In this document: positions 1 through 7,019 of the stretch, piece by piece
How positions within the stretch are numbered: position 1 is the first letter of the stretch
Layout: every line of letters starts with the position of its first letter
NCBI GenBank assembly: GCA_002783525.1
Contig: PFGS01000090.1
Span: 5,329-19,016, forward strand
Reading direction: 5' to 3'
DNA: 13,688 bases
From: Ignavibacteriales bacterium CG12_big_fil_rev_8_21_14_0_65_30_8
Lineage (GTDB): Bacteria > Bacteroidota > Ignavibacteria > Ignavibacteriales > Ignavibacteriaceae
Made by a program: the position numbers and the translations under genes
Notes under the pieces: model-generated
Database searches by the model: none
What the model saw: the letters and a program-made list of their open reading frames with translations, nothing else
What the model was told of the DNA's origin: nothing

Positions 1-2
1 AA

Positions 3-410
3 ATATTCCTTCTTATTTTCTTTTTCTTTGGTTCAACAACCAGTCTGCCAATTTCCATTAATTTATGTAAAATGATGGAGGAAGCTAGCAAGAATAGTTG
101 TAAAATGAATATGTCTGAAAAGATGAATAGTATTCATTGCCAAATGAAAAGTGCAATCGAAAAAAATAATACTCAAAATATTAAGCTCCCTAATTGTTGC
201 TGTTCAATAACAAAAAGTGTTAATATAAAAGACGATTTTGTACTAACCCAGAGTATTACTTCAAAAGATCTTAAAACTAAAATTTTATCAAAAGTATTTC
301 TCACTATTAATAGTGACATACAAATATCAAAGCTTTATCAAACAAATAAGGCTCCACCCAAAACTGTAAACAACAAAATTTTCCTCACATTTTCACTCTT
401 ACTAATTTAG
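3..410 (+). CDS. Small secreted or membrane Cys/Met-rich protein, 5'-truncated by the window edge
   Basis: The reading frame is open from the first complete codon at position 3, so the true start lies upstream. The visible 135 residues begin inside a hydrophobic stretch rich in Ile, Leu and Phe that looks like the core of a signal peptide or membrane anchor. An ATG at 72 would discard this stretch, so I do not take it as the start. After the hydrophobic part come soft-metal-like motifs: Leu-Cys-Lys-Met-Met, Ser-Cys-Lys-Met-Asn-Met, His-Cys-Gln-Met and a Cys-Cys-Cys run, then a Lys-Ala-Pro-Pro segment and a short hydrophobic C-terminus. The CxM motifs resemble those in the Met-rich protein at 7020-7571, and the gene directly precedes the cus genes. 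The overall plan (hydrophobic start, Cys pairs, late Pro-Pro) recalls the small HYC_CC_PP proteins of Bacteroidota, but I cannot confirm homology. A role in copper handling is inference from motif and position. Confidence 0.6.
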   Translation: MFLLIFFFFGSTTSLPISINLCKMMEEASKNSCKMNMSEKMNSIHCQMKSAIEKNNTQNIKLPNCCCSITKSVNIKDDFVLTQSITSKDLKTKILSKVFLTINSDIQISKLYQTNKAPPKTVNNKIFLTFSLLLI

Positions 411-555
411 ACCTTACCTATTTAATTGATCTTAATTATCTTTAATTGAGAATTATCATTTAACATTAATGTTCAGCGTTAAAATCAATTATCTGTCCGA
501 ACATTAATTATGCTTTAGATATTAATTAATATTTAATTATTAAATAGGTAAAATA
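411..555 (+). promoter_or_regulatory. Control region upstream of cusC with phased TTAATT boxes and inverted repeats
   Basis: This gene-free region is almost pure A/T. TTAATT occurs three times at exactly 10-bp steps (422, 432, 442), one helical turn apart. Next is a perfect 12-bp palindrome, AACATTAATGTT (462-473). A partial second copy begins at 500, so ATTAATGTTC (465-474) and GAACATTAAT (499-508) form a perfect 10-bp inverted repeat with a 24-nt spacer. A further interrupted palindrome (TATTTAAT/ATTAAATA, 530-546) abuts the weak AGG ribosome-binding site at 546-548. The layout suits the promoter and operator of the cus operon, but I could not assign a confident -35/-10 pair. Chance matches are likelier than usual in such biased sequence. 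Confidence 0.4.
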
Positions 556-1830
556 ATGACAAGAAAATGTTTTTATGTTTTAACAATTTTAATCTTTTCA
601 ATTTCCAACATAGCTTTTCCGCAAGGTGATGATCTAGAATCTCTAATCAGCAGATCCATCAAGCTAAGTCCCAAGATCAAAATGCTGAAAGCGAAAAGGA
701 ATGTTGCATATAATAGAATAACTCAAAACTCTAATTTGCCGGATCCAATGCTTACACTTGCATTGGCAAATCTTCCCACAAACACTTTTGCATTTAATCA
801 GGATCCAATGACAGGTAAAGTTATAGGTCTTACGCAAACTTTCCCATTCCCCGGAAAGTTGTCTGCAATAGAGAATGAATCAGCAATTGATACTCTAATT
901 ATTGATCAGGAAATAAATGATGAAGTAAATAAAATTACACAGTCAGTTACAAAAAGCTATTATGATTTAAATTATTTCCGTCGTGCAATATATTATGCCA
1001 AAGAATCAAAAAAACTTCTGAAAGAAATTGAAAATGTAGTAAGTGTAAAATATAAAGTTTCAACCGCAACACAACAAAATGTAATAAAAGTTCAATTAGA
1101 GCAAACAAAAATATTAAATAAAATAGAAGAACTAAAAAGCAGAGAGAAGTCTGCTTTATCAGTTTTAAATTCGTATTTATTACAAGATGCAAACTCTTAT
1201 ATCCAAACAGAACAGATAGAAAAAGTAAATACTATAACAGTTACATCACAAGAGTTAAATAAACTTGCACAAATAAACAGACCATTTTTAAAAGGTATAA
1301 AACTTTCAGAAGAAAAAGCAAGGTTAAAGCAAACAGTAGCACAAAAAGATTTTTATCCGAATTTCACTTTAGGTTTTCTTTATTCATTCAGAGATAGAAT
1401 TGCTTCCACAGGAACCGACTTAAATAATCTTGTAACATTTTCTTTAGGAATTTCTCTACCTATAAATTATGGAGGAAAAGTTACCTCAAAAGTAGAAGAA
1501 GCGGTTTCACTTCAAAACTTATACGAAGAACAATATTCATCTGCAATGCAATTTCTTTCAGGCAGATTTGGATCTGACATAGCAGAATTAAAATCTATTG
1601 AAGAAAGGATCAATCTTTTTGAATATGGTCTATTACCACAAGCTCAACAAAACTTGAAATCAGCTTTAGCTAGTTATCAAGTAAATGAAGTTGATTTTAT
1701 TAATGTAATTGATGCACAGGATCAGCTTTTTCAAATTGAAACAAATTTATACAGGTTAAAAACAAGTTATCTAAAACAAATAGCTGACTTGGAATTTTTA
1801 ACAGGAACAAGCCTGTCTGCTAGCAGATAG
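556..1830 (+). CDS. cusC: TolC-family outer-membrane channel of a CusCBA/CzcCBA heavy-metal efflux system
   Basis: This is the outer-membrane exit duct of a tripartite RND efflux pump, 424 residues, normal for the family. A signal peptide covers about residues 1-20 (Arg-Lys, hydrophobic core, then Ser-Asn-Ile-Ala). Cys5 is not in a lipobox, so no lipid anchor is predicted. Residues 61-74 (LPDPMLTLALANLP) and 91-104 (containing FPFPGK) match the conserved N-terminal motifs of metal-efflux OEP proteins. Long helical heptad-like stretches follow (about 115-215 and 310-420), the two OEP repeats that form the periplasmic tunnel. The closing segment (VNEVDFINVIDAQDQL) is typical of the second repeat. 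It starts the cus run and is followed by cusB after 31 nt. Family assignment is firm; the name CusC rather than CzcC rests on the Cu/Ag residues of the partner pump. Confidence 0.92.
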   Translation: MTRKCFYVLTILIFSISNIAFPQGDDLESLISRSIKLSPKIKMLKAKRNVAYNRITQNSNLPDPMLTLALANLPTNTFAFNQDPMTGKVIGLTQTFPFPGKLSAIENESAIDTLIIDQEINDEVNKITQSVTKSYYDLNYFRRAIYYAKESKKLLKEIENVVSVKYKVSTATQQNVIKVQLEQTKILNKIEELKSREKSALSVLNSYLLQDANSYIQTEQIEKVNTITVTSQELNKLAQINRPFLKGIKLSEEKARLKQTVAQKDFYPNFTLGFLYSFRDRIASTGTDLNNLVTFSLGISLPINYGGKVTSKVEEAVSLQNLYEEQYSSAMQFLSGRFGSDIAELKSIEERINLFEYGLLPQAQQNLKSALASYQVNEVDFINVIDAQDQLFQIETNLYRLKTSYLKQIADLEFLTGTSLSASR

Positions 1831-1849
1831 AATTAACAAAATAATTAAT

Positions 1850-1853
1850 GGAG
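1850..1853 (+). promoter_or_regulatory. Ribosome-binding site GGAG deciding the cusB start
   Basis: GGAG lies only 2 nt before the ATG at 1856 but 8 nt before the in-frame GTG at 1862. The spacing favours GTG, which also gives a usual Met-Lys-Lys-Arg N-terminus in front of the membrane anchor. Confidence 0.55.
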
Positions 1854-1861
1854 AAATGATT

Positions 1862-3373
1862 GTGAAAAAGAGAGATTTAATTTTTGTTGTTATAGGATTG
1901 ATTATCGGAATAGCAATATTCTTATTATTCTTTAATAACAGTAACAGTGTTGTAATTCAAAAAGACACCGTTAAAAATGATTCACCAAAAGATAAGAAAA
2001 TACTTTATTGGAAAGCTCCAATGAATCCAAATGAAATATATGATAAACCCGGAAAATCAAATATGGGGATGTATTTAGTACCCGTCTATGAAGATGAACT
2101 TGGTTCTGAAGGTATCGTAAAAATTGACGGCCAGATTCAACAGAATATGAATATTAAAACTGAAGTTGTGAAAAAGGGAGAATTAAGTTCATCAATTGTT
2201 ACCAACGGTATTTTACAAACAGATGAAAGAAAAGAATTTATAATAAATACAAAAGTTGGCGGCTGGGTTGAGAATTTATATGTCAATTATACAGGGCAGG
2301 AAGTTAAAAAAGGTCAGAAGTTAATTGATATTTACTCTCCAAATTTAGTTGCTGCACAACAAGAATTTTTAACTGCAATTTCATACAGTGAAAATGTGAA
2401 AAATAATCCTAATAAAAATATATCATCAACAGGAAATGACCTTATAGAAAACAGCATAAGAAAACTTGAACTACTGGATATTACAAAAGAACAAATTGAA
2501 AAGCTAAAAGTGACTAAACAAATTCAAAAATATATTACTCTTTATGCTCCTTTTAATGGAACAGTAATTAGTAAAGAAGTAATTGAAGGACAAAAAATTA
2601 ATCCAGGTTCTACTTTATTAAAAATTGCTGACTTAAAAAACCTTTGGCTTATTGCTGATGTTTATGAATATGAATTATCAAAGGTAAAAATAGGAGCAGA
2701 TACTGAAATAAAATTTAATTTCCTTCCGGGTAAAATATTTAATAGAAAAATAACTTTTATTTATCCCACATTAAACCCTAAAACAAGAACGGCTAAAATA
2801 AGAATTGATATCCCAAATTATAAAAACGAATTGAAGCCTTCTATGTTTGCAACGATAGTAATTAAAGGTCAAGATATTGGCACTTATCCTCTTGCCCCTG
2901 AACAAGCAATAATAAGAAGCGGACAAAAAAATGTAATTGTTTTAGCTCTTGGAGAAGGAAAGTTCAAACCTGTTGAAGTTAAACTTGGGTCTTATTCAAA
3001 CGGATATTATCAAGTTCTATCTGGAATAGATGAAGGAGCAAATATAGTCACTTCATCACAGTTCTTAATTGATTCTGAAAGTAATTTAAAAGCAGCTCTA
3101 AATCAATACAAGCAAACAAAGGACAACAATAATAATCCCGAAATAGATGAAAAAGATACTACAAAAACTGAAAGCGAGTTGATCAGAAAAGGAATTATAG
3201 ATGTAGAAGCTATAGACAAAAATAAAGACGGTAAATTATTTCAGGATGTTATGGATTGGAATGTTCTCTCTGATAGACCTGGTATTTGTCCATTATGTGG
3301 AATGACATTAAAAGAATTTACGATCAACGAAATTAAAGATAATTTAACTAAAAACGGATATAAGTTTAAATGA
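1862..3373 (+). CDS. cusB: CusB-type RND periplasmic adaptor with an added C-terminal metal-binding module
   Basis: This is the membrane-fusion subunit bridging CusA and CusC. I start at GTG 1862 (503 residues) because of ribosome-site spacing; ATG 1856 would add two residues. An N-terminal anchor (about 6-25) is followed by a CusB-type N-terminal motif (49-76). That motif has lost the Cys of related HMBD domains but keeps three methionines (54, 68, 70), spaced much as the Cu/Ag-binding methionines of E. coli CusB. Then come a biotinyl-lipoyl half (129-165), a short helical hairpin, the second lipoyl half (228-255), the beta-barrel (260-335) and the membrane-proximal domain to about 400. After a polar linker (415-438), residues 441-503 form an extra module with a DxNxDG loop (from D452), Met464 and a CPLCGM site (Cys476, Cys479, Met481). 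E. coli CusB has no such tail, but the secreted protein at 7020-7571 carries the same module. Metal transfer between them is inference. Confidence 0.93.
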   Translation: MKKRDLIFVVIGLIIGIAIFLLFFNNSNSVVIQKDTVKNDSPKDKKILYWKAPMNPNEIYDKPGKSNMGMYLVPVYEDELGSEGIVKIDGQIQQNMNIKTEVVKKGELSSSIVTNGILQTDERKEFIINTKVGGWVENLYVNYTGQEVKKGQKLIDIYSPNLVAAQQEFLTAISYSENVKNNPNKNISSTGNDLIENSIRKLELLDITKEQIEKLKVTKQIQKYITLYAPFNGTVISKEVIEGQKINPGSTLLKIADLKNLWLIADVYEYELSKVKIGADTEIKFNFLPGKIFNRKITFIYPTLNPKTRTAKIRIDIPNYKNELKPSMFATIVIKGQDIGTYPLAPEQAIIRSGQKNVIVLALGEGKFKPVEVKLGSYSNGYYQVLSGIDEGANIVTSSQFLIDSESNLKAALNQYKQTKDNNNNPEIDEKDTTKTESELIRKGIIDVEAIDKNKDGKLFQDVMDWNVLSDRPGICPLCGMTLKEFTINEIKDNLTKNGYKFK

Positions 3374-3392
3374 TCTCAGCTTGCTCTACTTA

Positions 3393-3437
3393 CTCTGCGG
3401 TGTTTTTTTCACCACAGAGCACACAGAGGCCACTGAG
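3393..3437 (+). repeat. Intergenic CACAGAG-type repeat with hairpin between cusB and cusA
   Basis: The 82-nt gap holds a G/C-richer island unlike its surroundings. CTCTGCGGTG (3393-3402) and CACCACAGAG (3410-3419) pair at 9 of 10 positions around a loop of seven T. The right arm opens three tandem 9-mers: ACCACAGAG (3411), CACACAGAG (3420) and GCCACTGAG (3429). From memory, CACAGAG-type intergenic repeats occur in many environmental bacterial genomes. It sits inside the operon just upstream of the cusA ribosome-binding site (GGAG, 3446-3449), so it could act as an RNA processing or stability element. Because the T-run is in the loop and not after the stem, it is not a standard terminator. Confidence 0.6.
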
Positions 3438-3455
3438 AAAAATTTGGAGTAAAAA

Positions 3456-6400
3456 ATGATAACAAGTTCTCAAAATAAAGACGGATTAATTGCAAAAACT
3501 ATTGAATGGTCAATTAATAATAAAATATTTGTGATTATTATGACTGTAGCTTTACTGCTCGGAGGAATATGGGCAATAAAAAATACTGCAGTTGATGCTA
3601 TACCTGATTTAAGCGATGTTCAGGTAATAATTTTTACAGAATATCCCGGACAAGGACCTCAAATAATTGAAGATCAAGTAACTTATCCTCTAACAACAAA
3701 AATGTTATCTGTCCCTTATGCTATATATGTTAGAGGATATTCATTCTTTGGCTTTTCTATGGTATATATAATATTTGAAGATGGAACTGATATTTACTGG
3801 GCCCGAAGTCGTGTCTTGGAATATTTAAGTTCAATGCAGAAAGAATTACCTGCATCTGTTACTCCCCAATTAGGACCGGATGCAACAGGCTTAGGCTGGG
3901 TTTATCAATATGTACTACAATCAGATAAAAGAGACTTGCAGGAATTACGCTCAATTCAAGATTGGTTTTTAAGATATGAGTTAACTGCAATACCAGGTGT
4001 ATCTGAAGTAGCCAGTATTGGCGGATATGTAAAACAATACCAGGTAAATGTTGATCCTATAAAACTTGCCTCATATGACATTTCATTAGAGAAAATAAAG
4101 ACAGCTATTAAAATGAGTAATAATGATGTCGGTGGCAGATTAATGGAGATGGGTGAAACTGAATTTATGGTAAGAGGTTTGGGTTATATTAAAAATATTG
4201 ACGACTTAAAACAGATTACAATCGGTACTGATAAAAATTCAGGTATTCCAGTTTACTTAAAAGATGTAGCTAATATTGATATCGGTCCTGAATTAAGAAG
4301 AGGAATTGCAGATTGGAACGGTGAAGGTGAAACTGTTGGTGGAATAATAATTCAAAGATTTGGTGAAAATGGTTTGGTAGTAATTGAAAGAGTTAAGAAA
4401 AGACTTGAAGAATTAAAAACCTCATTACCTGAAGATGTAAATATAATTCCTGCTTATGACAGATCTACACTTATAAACAATGCTGTAAATAATTTAAGTG
4501 ATAAATTATTAGAAGAAAGTATTATAGTAGCCCTAGTAATAATTGGATTTTTATTACACTTTAGAAGTTCCCTTGTAGCAATAATATCTCTACCTTTAGC
4601 AGTTTTAGCAGCATTGTTAGTTATGCATATACAAGGTATTAATGCAAATATTATGTCACTTGGTGGAATAGCTATTGCAATTGGAGCTATGGTTGATGCT
4701 GCAATAATAATGGTGGAGAATTCACACTCCCACATTCTCCATAATCAACTTCAACCAAAGGAAAAACAAAGACCACATTGGGCTATAATATTAGAATCTT
4801 CTAAAGAAGTTGGTCCTTCAATATTCTTTTCACTGCTTGTAATTGTTGTTTCTTTCTTACCGGTTTTTTCTTTAGAACAACAAGAGGGCAGACTTTTCAA
4901 GCCTCTTGCATATACTAAAACATATTCAATGGCTGCAGGTGCAATACTGGCTATAACTATAATACCTGTATTGATGGGATATTTTATAAGAGGAAAAATG
5001 AAAAAAGAAGATGAAAACCCTATTACAAAATTCCTAATGAAAATTTACCACCCTGTTGTTGATTTTGTAATGAACAAAAGATGGTGGGTAATAATTATTT
5101 CTGCGGTGATAGTAATAGCTACAATATTACCATATAATAAACTTGGTTCAGAATTTATGCCTCCGTTATATGAAGGTGATCTTTTATATATGCCGACAAC
5201 TTTACCGGGAATATCAATTACAAAAGCAAAAGAACTTATACAGCAGACAGATAAAATAATTAAAACATTCCCCGAAGTTAAAAGTGTTTTCGGGAAAATA
5301 GGAAGAGCTAATACTCCTACAGATCCAGCTCCATTATCGATGGTTGAAACTACTATCCAACTAAAACCCCAAGATGAATGGCCCGAGGGAATGACTGTTG
5401 ATAAATTAATAAATAAAATGGATGCTGCTATAAAAATACCGGGACTTACAAATGCATGGACAATGCCTATTAAAACTAGAATTGACATGCTTTCTACTGG
5501 TATAAAAACTCCGGTAGGTATTAAAATTGGAGGTCCTGACCTTAAAGTACTTGAAAAAATTGGAAAAGAAATAGAAAAAGTTACACGCGATATACCCGGA
5601 ACACGATCTGTTTATGCCGAGCGAGCTGCGGGCGGCAATTATGTTGATTTTGATATTGATAGAAATTCTATTGCTCGTTACGGTTTATCAATAGGTGATG
5701 TACAGAATGTTTTTATGTCTGCTATTGGAGGAATGAATATTACTAAAACTGTTGAAGGACTCGAAAGGTATCCGGTTAATTTAAGATACCAAAGAGACTA
5801 CAGAGAAAATATTGAAGCATTAAAAAGAGTATTAGTTCCTTTAAAAGGTGGAGGAAATATACCGTTAGAACAATTAGGTACTATTTCAATTAAGAAAGGA
5901 CCTCCGGTTATTAAATCTGAAAATGCCAGACCTAATGCATGGGTATACATTGATATTGAAGATATTGATGTTGGTACTTATGTAGAAAAAGCACAAAAAG
6001 TAGTAAGTGAAAAAATTAAATTGCCACAGGGTTATTCACTAATCTGGAGTGGTCAATATGAATATATGCAAAGAGCAGCTAAAAAATTAGCTCTTGTTAT
6101 TCCACTAACATTGCTTCTAGTAATTCTCTTATTATACTTTAATACAAAATCATTTGTTAAAACAGGAATAATATTATTAGCTCTTCCCTTTTCAATGGTT
6201 GGAGCAATTTGGTTCCTTTATTTTTCAGGATACCATATGAGTGTTGCTGTCTGGGTAGGTATAATTGCACTATTAGGTGTTAGTGCAGAAACAGGAGTAG
6301 TTATGCTACTGTATTTAGACATTGCATATGAAAATTGGAAAAAAAGAGGGACTTTGAAATCATTTAAAGATTTAAGAAATTCTATCTTTGAAGGTGCCGT

Positions 6401-6629
6401 AAAAAGAATCCGCCCCAAGATGATGACAGTTACAGTTTTATTCTTAGGATTATTACCAATACTAATTGGTCATGGTACAGGTGCTGATGTTATGAAAAGA
6501 ATTGCCGCACCTATGGTCGGAGGAATATTCACAAGTTTAATAATGGAATTAACAATTTTCCCGGCCATTTTCTATATTGTTAAAATGAGAGAAATGAAAA
6601 GGAATAATATTTTAAGTGAAACTATATAG
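3456..6629 (+). CDS. cusA: CusA/CzcA-family heavy-metal RND pump, Cu(I)/Ag(I) type
   Basis: This is the inner-membrane proton-driven pump of the CusCBA complex, 1057 residues, full length for the family. TM1 is at about 22-41. The TM4 signature (403-422, GGIAIAIGAMVD then IIMVEN) carries Asp414 and Glu421. Glu945 (GVSAETGVVM) and Lys988 (IRPKMM) complete the four charged residues equivalent to E. coli CusA D405, E412, E939 and K984. The periplasmic methionine triad that binds Cu(I)/Ag(I) in E. coli CusA (M573, M623, M672) is present as Met579 (LLYMP), Met629 (LSMVETT) and Met678 (RIDMLSTG), which argues for copper/silver rather than cobalt/zinc/cadmium. Two large periplasmic loops and the expected transmembrane clusters (about 350-510, 540-560 and 880-1045) are seen. 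GGAG at 3446-3449 is 6 nt before the ATG. The start, frame and length show no damage. Confidence 0.96.
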   Translation: MITSSQNKDGLIAKTIEWSINNKIFVIIMTVALLLGGIWAIKNTAVDAIPDLSDVQVIIFTEYPGQGPQIIEDQVTYPLTTKMLSVPYAIYVRGYSFFGFSMVYIIFEDGTDIYWARSRVLEYLSSMQKELPASVTPQLGPDATGLGWVYQYVLQSDKRDLQELRSIQDWFLRYELTAIPGVSEVASIGGYVKQYQVNVDPIKLASYDISLEKIKTAIKMSNNDVGGRLMEMGETEFMVRGLGYIKNIDDLKQITIGTDKNSGIPVYLKDVANIDIGPELRRGIADWNGEGETVGGIIIQRFGENGLVVIERVKKRLEELKTSLPEDVNIIPAYDRSTLINNAVNNLSDKLLEESIIVALVIIGFLLHFRSSLVAIISLPLAVLAALLVMHIQGINANIMSLGGIAIAIGAMVDAAIIMVENSHSHILHNQLQPKEKQRPHWAIILESSKEVGPSIFFSLLVIVVSFLPVFSLEQQEGRLFKPLAYTKTYSMAAGAILAITIIPVLMGYFIRGKMKKEDENPITKFLMKIYHPVVDFVMNKRWWVIIISAVIVIATILPYNKLGSEFMPPLYEGDLLYMPTTLPGISITKAKELIQQTDKIIKTFPEVKSVFGKIGRANTPTDPAPLSMVETTIQLKPQDEWPEGMTVDKLINKMDAAIKIPGLTNAWTMPIKTRIDMLSTGIKTPVGIKIGGPDLKVLEKIGKEIEKVTRDIPGTRSVYAERAAGGNYVDFDIDRNSIARYGLSIGDVQNVFMSAIGGMNITKTVEGLERYPVNLRYQRDYRENIEALKRVLVPLKGGGNIPLEQLGTISIKKGPPVIKSENARPNAWVYIDIEDIDVGTYVEKAQKVVSEKIKLPQGYSLIWSGQYEYMQRAAKKLALVIPLTLLLVILLLYFNTKSFVKTGIILLALPFSMVGAIWFLYFSGYHMSVAVWVGIIALLGVSAETGVVMLLYLDIAYENWKKRGTLKSFKDLRNSIFEGAVKRIRPKMMTVTVLFLGLLPILIGHGTGADVMKRIAAPMVGGIFTSLIMELTIFPAIFYIVKMREMKRNNILSETI

Positions 6630-6641
6630 TGGAGCATAAAA

Positions 6642-6983
6642 ATGAAAAAAATAATAGCATATATAAGAAAAGAAAAAGCTGATATTACAATAGAGAAACT
6701 GGAAGCAGCCGGTGTTAATGGTATGACAATAATAGATGCCAATGCTCTTGCAAAATGGGCTGACAAAAAATATTTCAGCTACTCTATTGAATATGTAGAA
6801 AAATACAGCAGAGTCATAAAACTAGAACTTGTTTGTAACAATGAAGACAGTGATATGCTGGTAAATTTAATATCAAAATATGCGCATACCGGGCAGAGTG
6901 GAGACGGATGGGCTTTTGTCTCTACAATTGATAAGGCTGTTAGAATCAAAACCGGTTTAGTGAATGATTACGAAAATCTATAA
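6642..6983 (+). CDS. PII-like signalling protein of the heavy-metal-efflux-linked (PII-NG type) group
   Basis: This is a 113-residue relative of GlnB/GlnK that aligns with E. coli GlnB essentially without gaps up to the C-terminus. Shared features are Met-Lys-Lys-Ile at the start, Gly-Met-Thr at 27-29, Tyr51 (the uridylylation site in GlnB), the B-loop TGxxGDG at 83-89, and RIKTG at 101-105. Differences fall in ligand-binding places: Lys90 is Trp, Gln39 is Trp, Arg103 is Lys, and the T-loop has no sequence likeness apart from Glu50-Tyr51. Altered nucleotide binding is therefore likely. Its start is 12 nt after cusA with TGGAG before the ATG, so it is almost surely co-transcribed. PII paralogues next to CzcA/CusA genes are a known subgroup (PII-NG). 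Classical PII proteins control ammonium transporters by direct contact; by analogy this one may sense a cytosolic signal and act on CusA, but that is inference. Confidence 0.85.
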   Translation: MKKIIAYIRKEKADITIEKLEAAGVNGMTIIDANALAKWADKKYFSYSIEYVEKYSRVIKLELVCNNEDSDMLVNLISKYAHTGQSGDGWAFVSTIDKAVRIKTGLVNDYENL

Positions 6984-7019
6984 TTAATTTAATTAATAAT
7001 TAAAACAAAAGGTGATACT

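Noticed and set aside
72..410. ATG at 72 as the start of the first gene
   Set aside because: The frame is open upstream to the window edge and the upstream part encodes a leader-like hydrophobic stretch, so the gene is more likely truncated.
947..1192. Minus-strand open frame of 81 codons inside cusC
   Set aside because: It lies wholly opposite a well-conserved gene; its Leu/Phe/Ile-rich product is what Lys- and Asn-rich coding gives on the other strand.
3393..3419. Intrinsic terminator between cusB and cusA
   Set aside because: The T-run forms the loop rather than following the stem, and the right arm is part of a tandem repeat.
4454..4735. Minus-strand open frame opposite the TM4 region of cusA
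   Set aside because: Antisense of a conserved membrane segment, with no ribosome-binding site and no recognisable domain.
5045..5488. Minus-strand open frame of 147 codons opposite cusA
   Set aside because: It sits fully within the conserved pump gene; the sense strand holds the methionine triad and family motifs there.
6642..6983. CutA-type copper tolerance protein as an alternative for the PII-like gene
   Set aside because: The B-loop TGxxGDG, Tyr51 and RIKTG positions match PII proteins residue for residue, while CutA motifs are absent.
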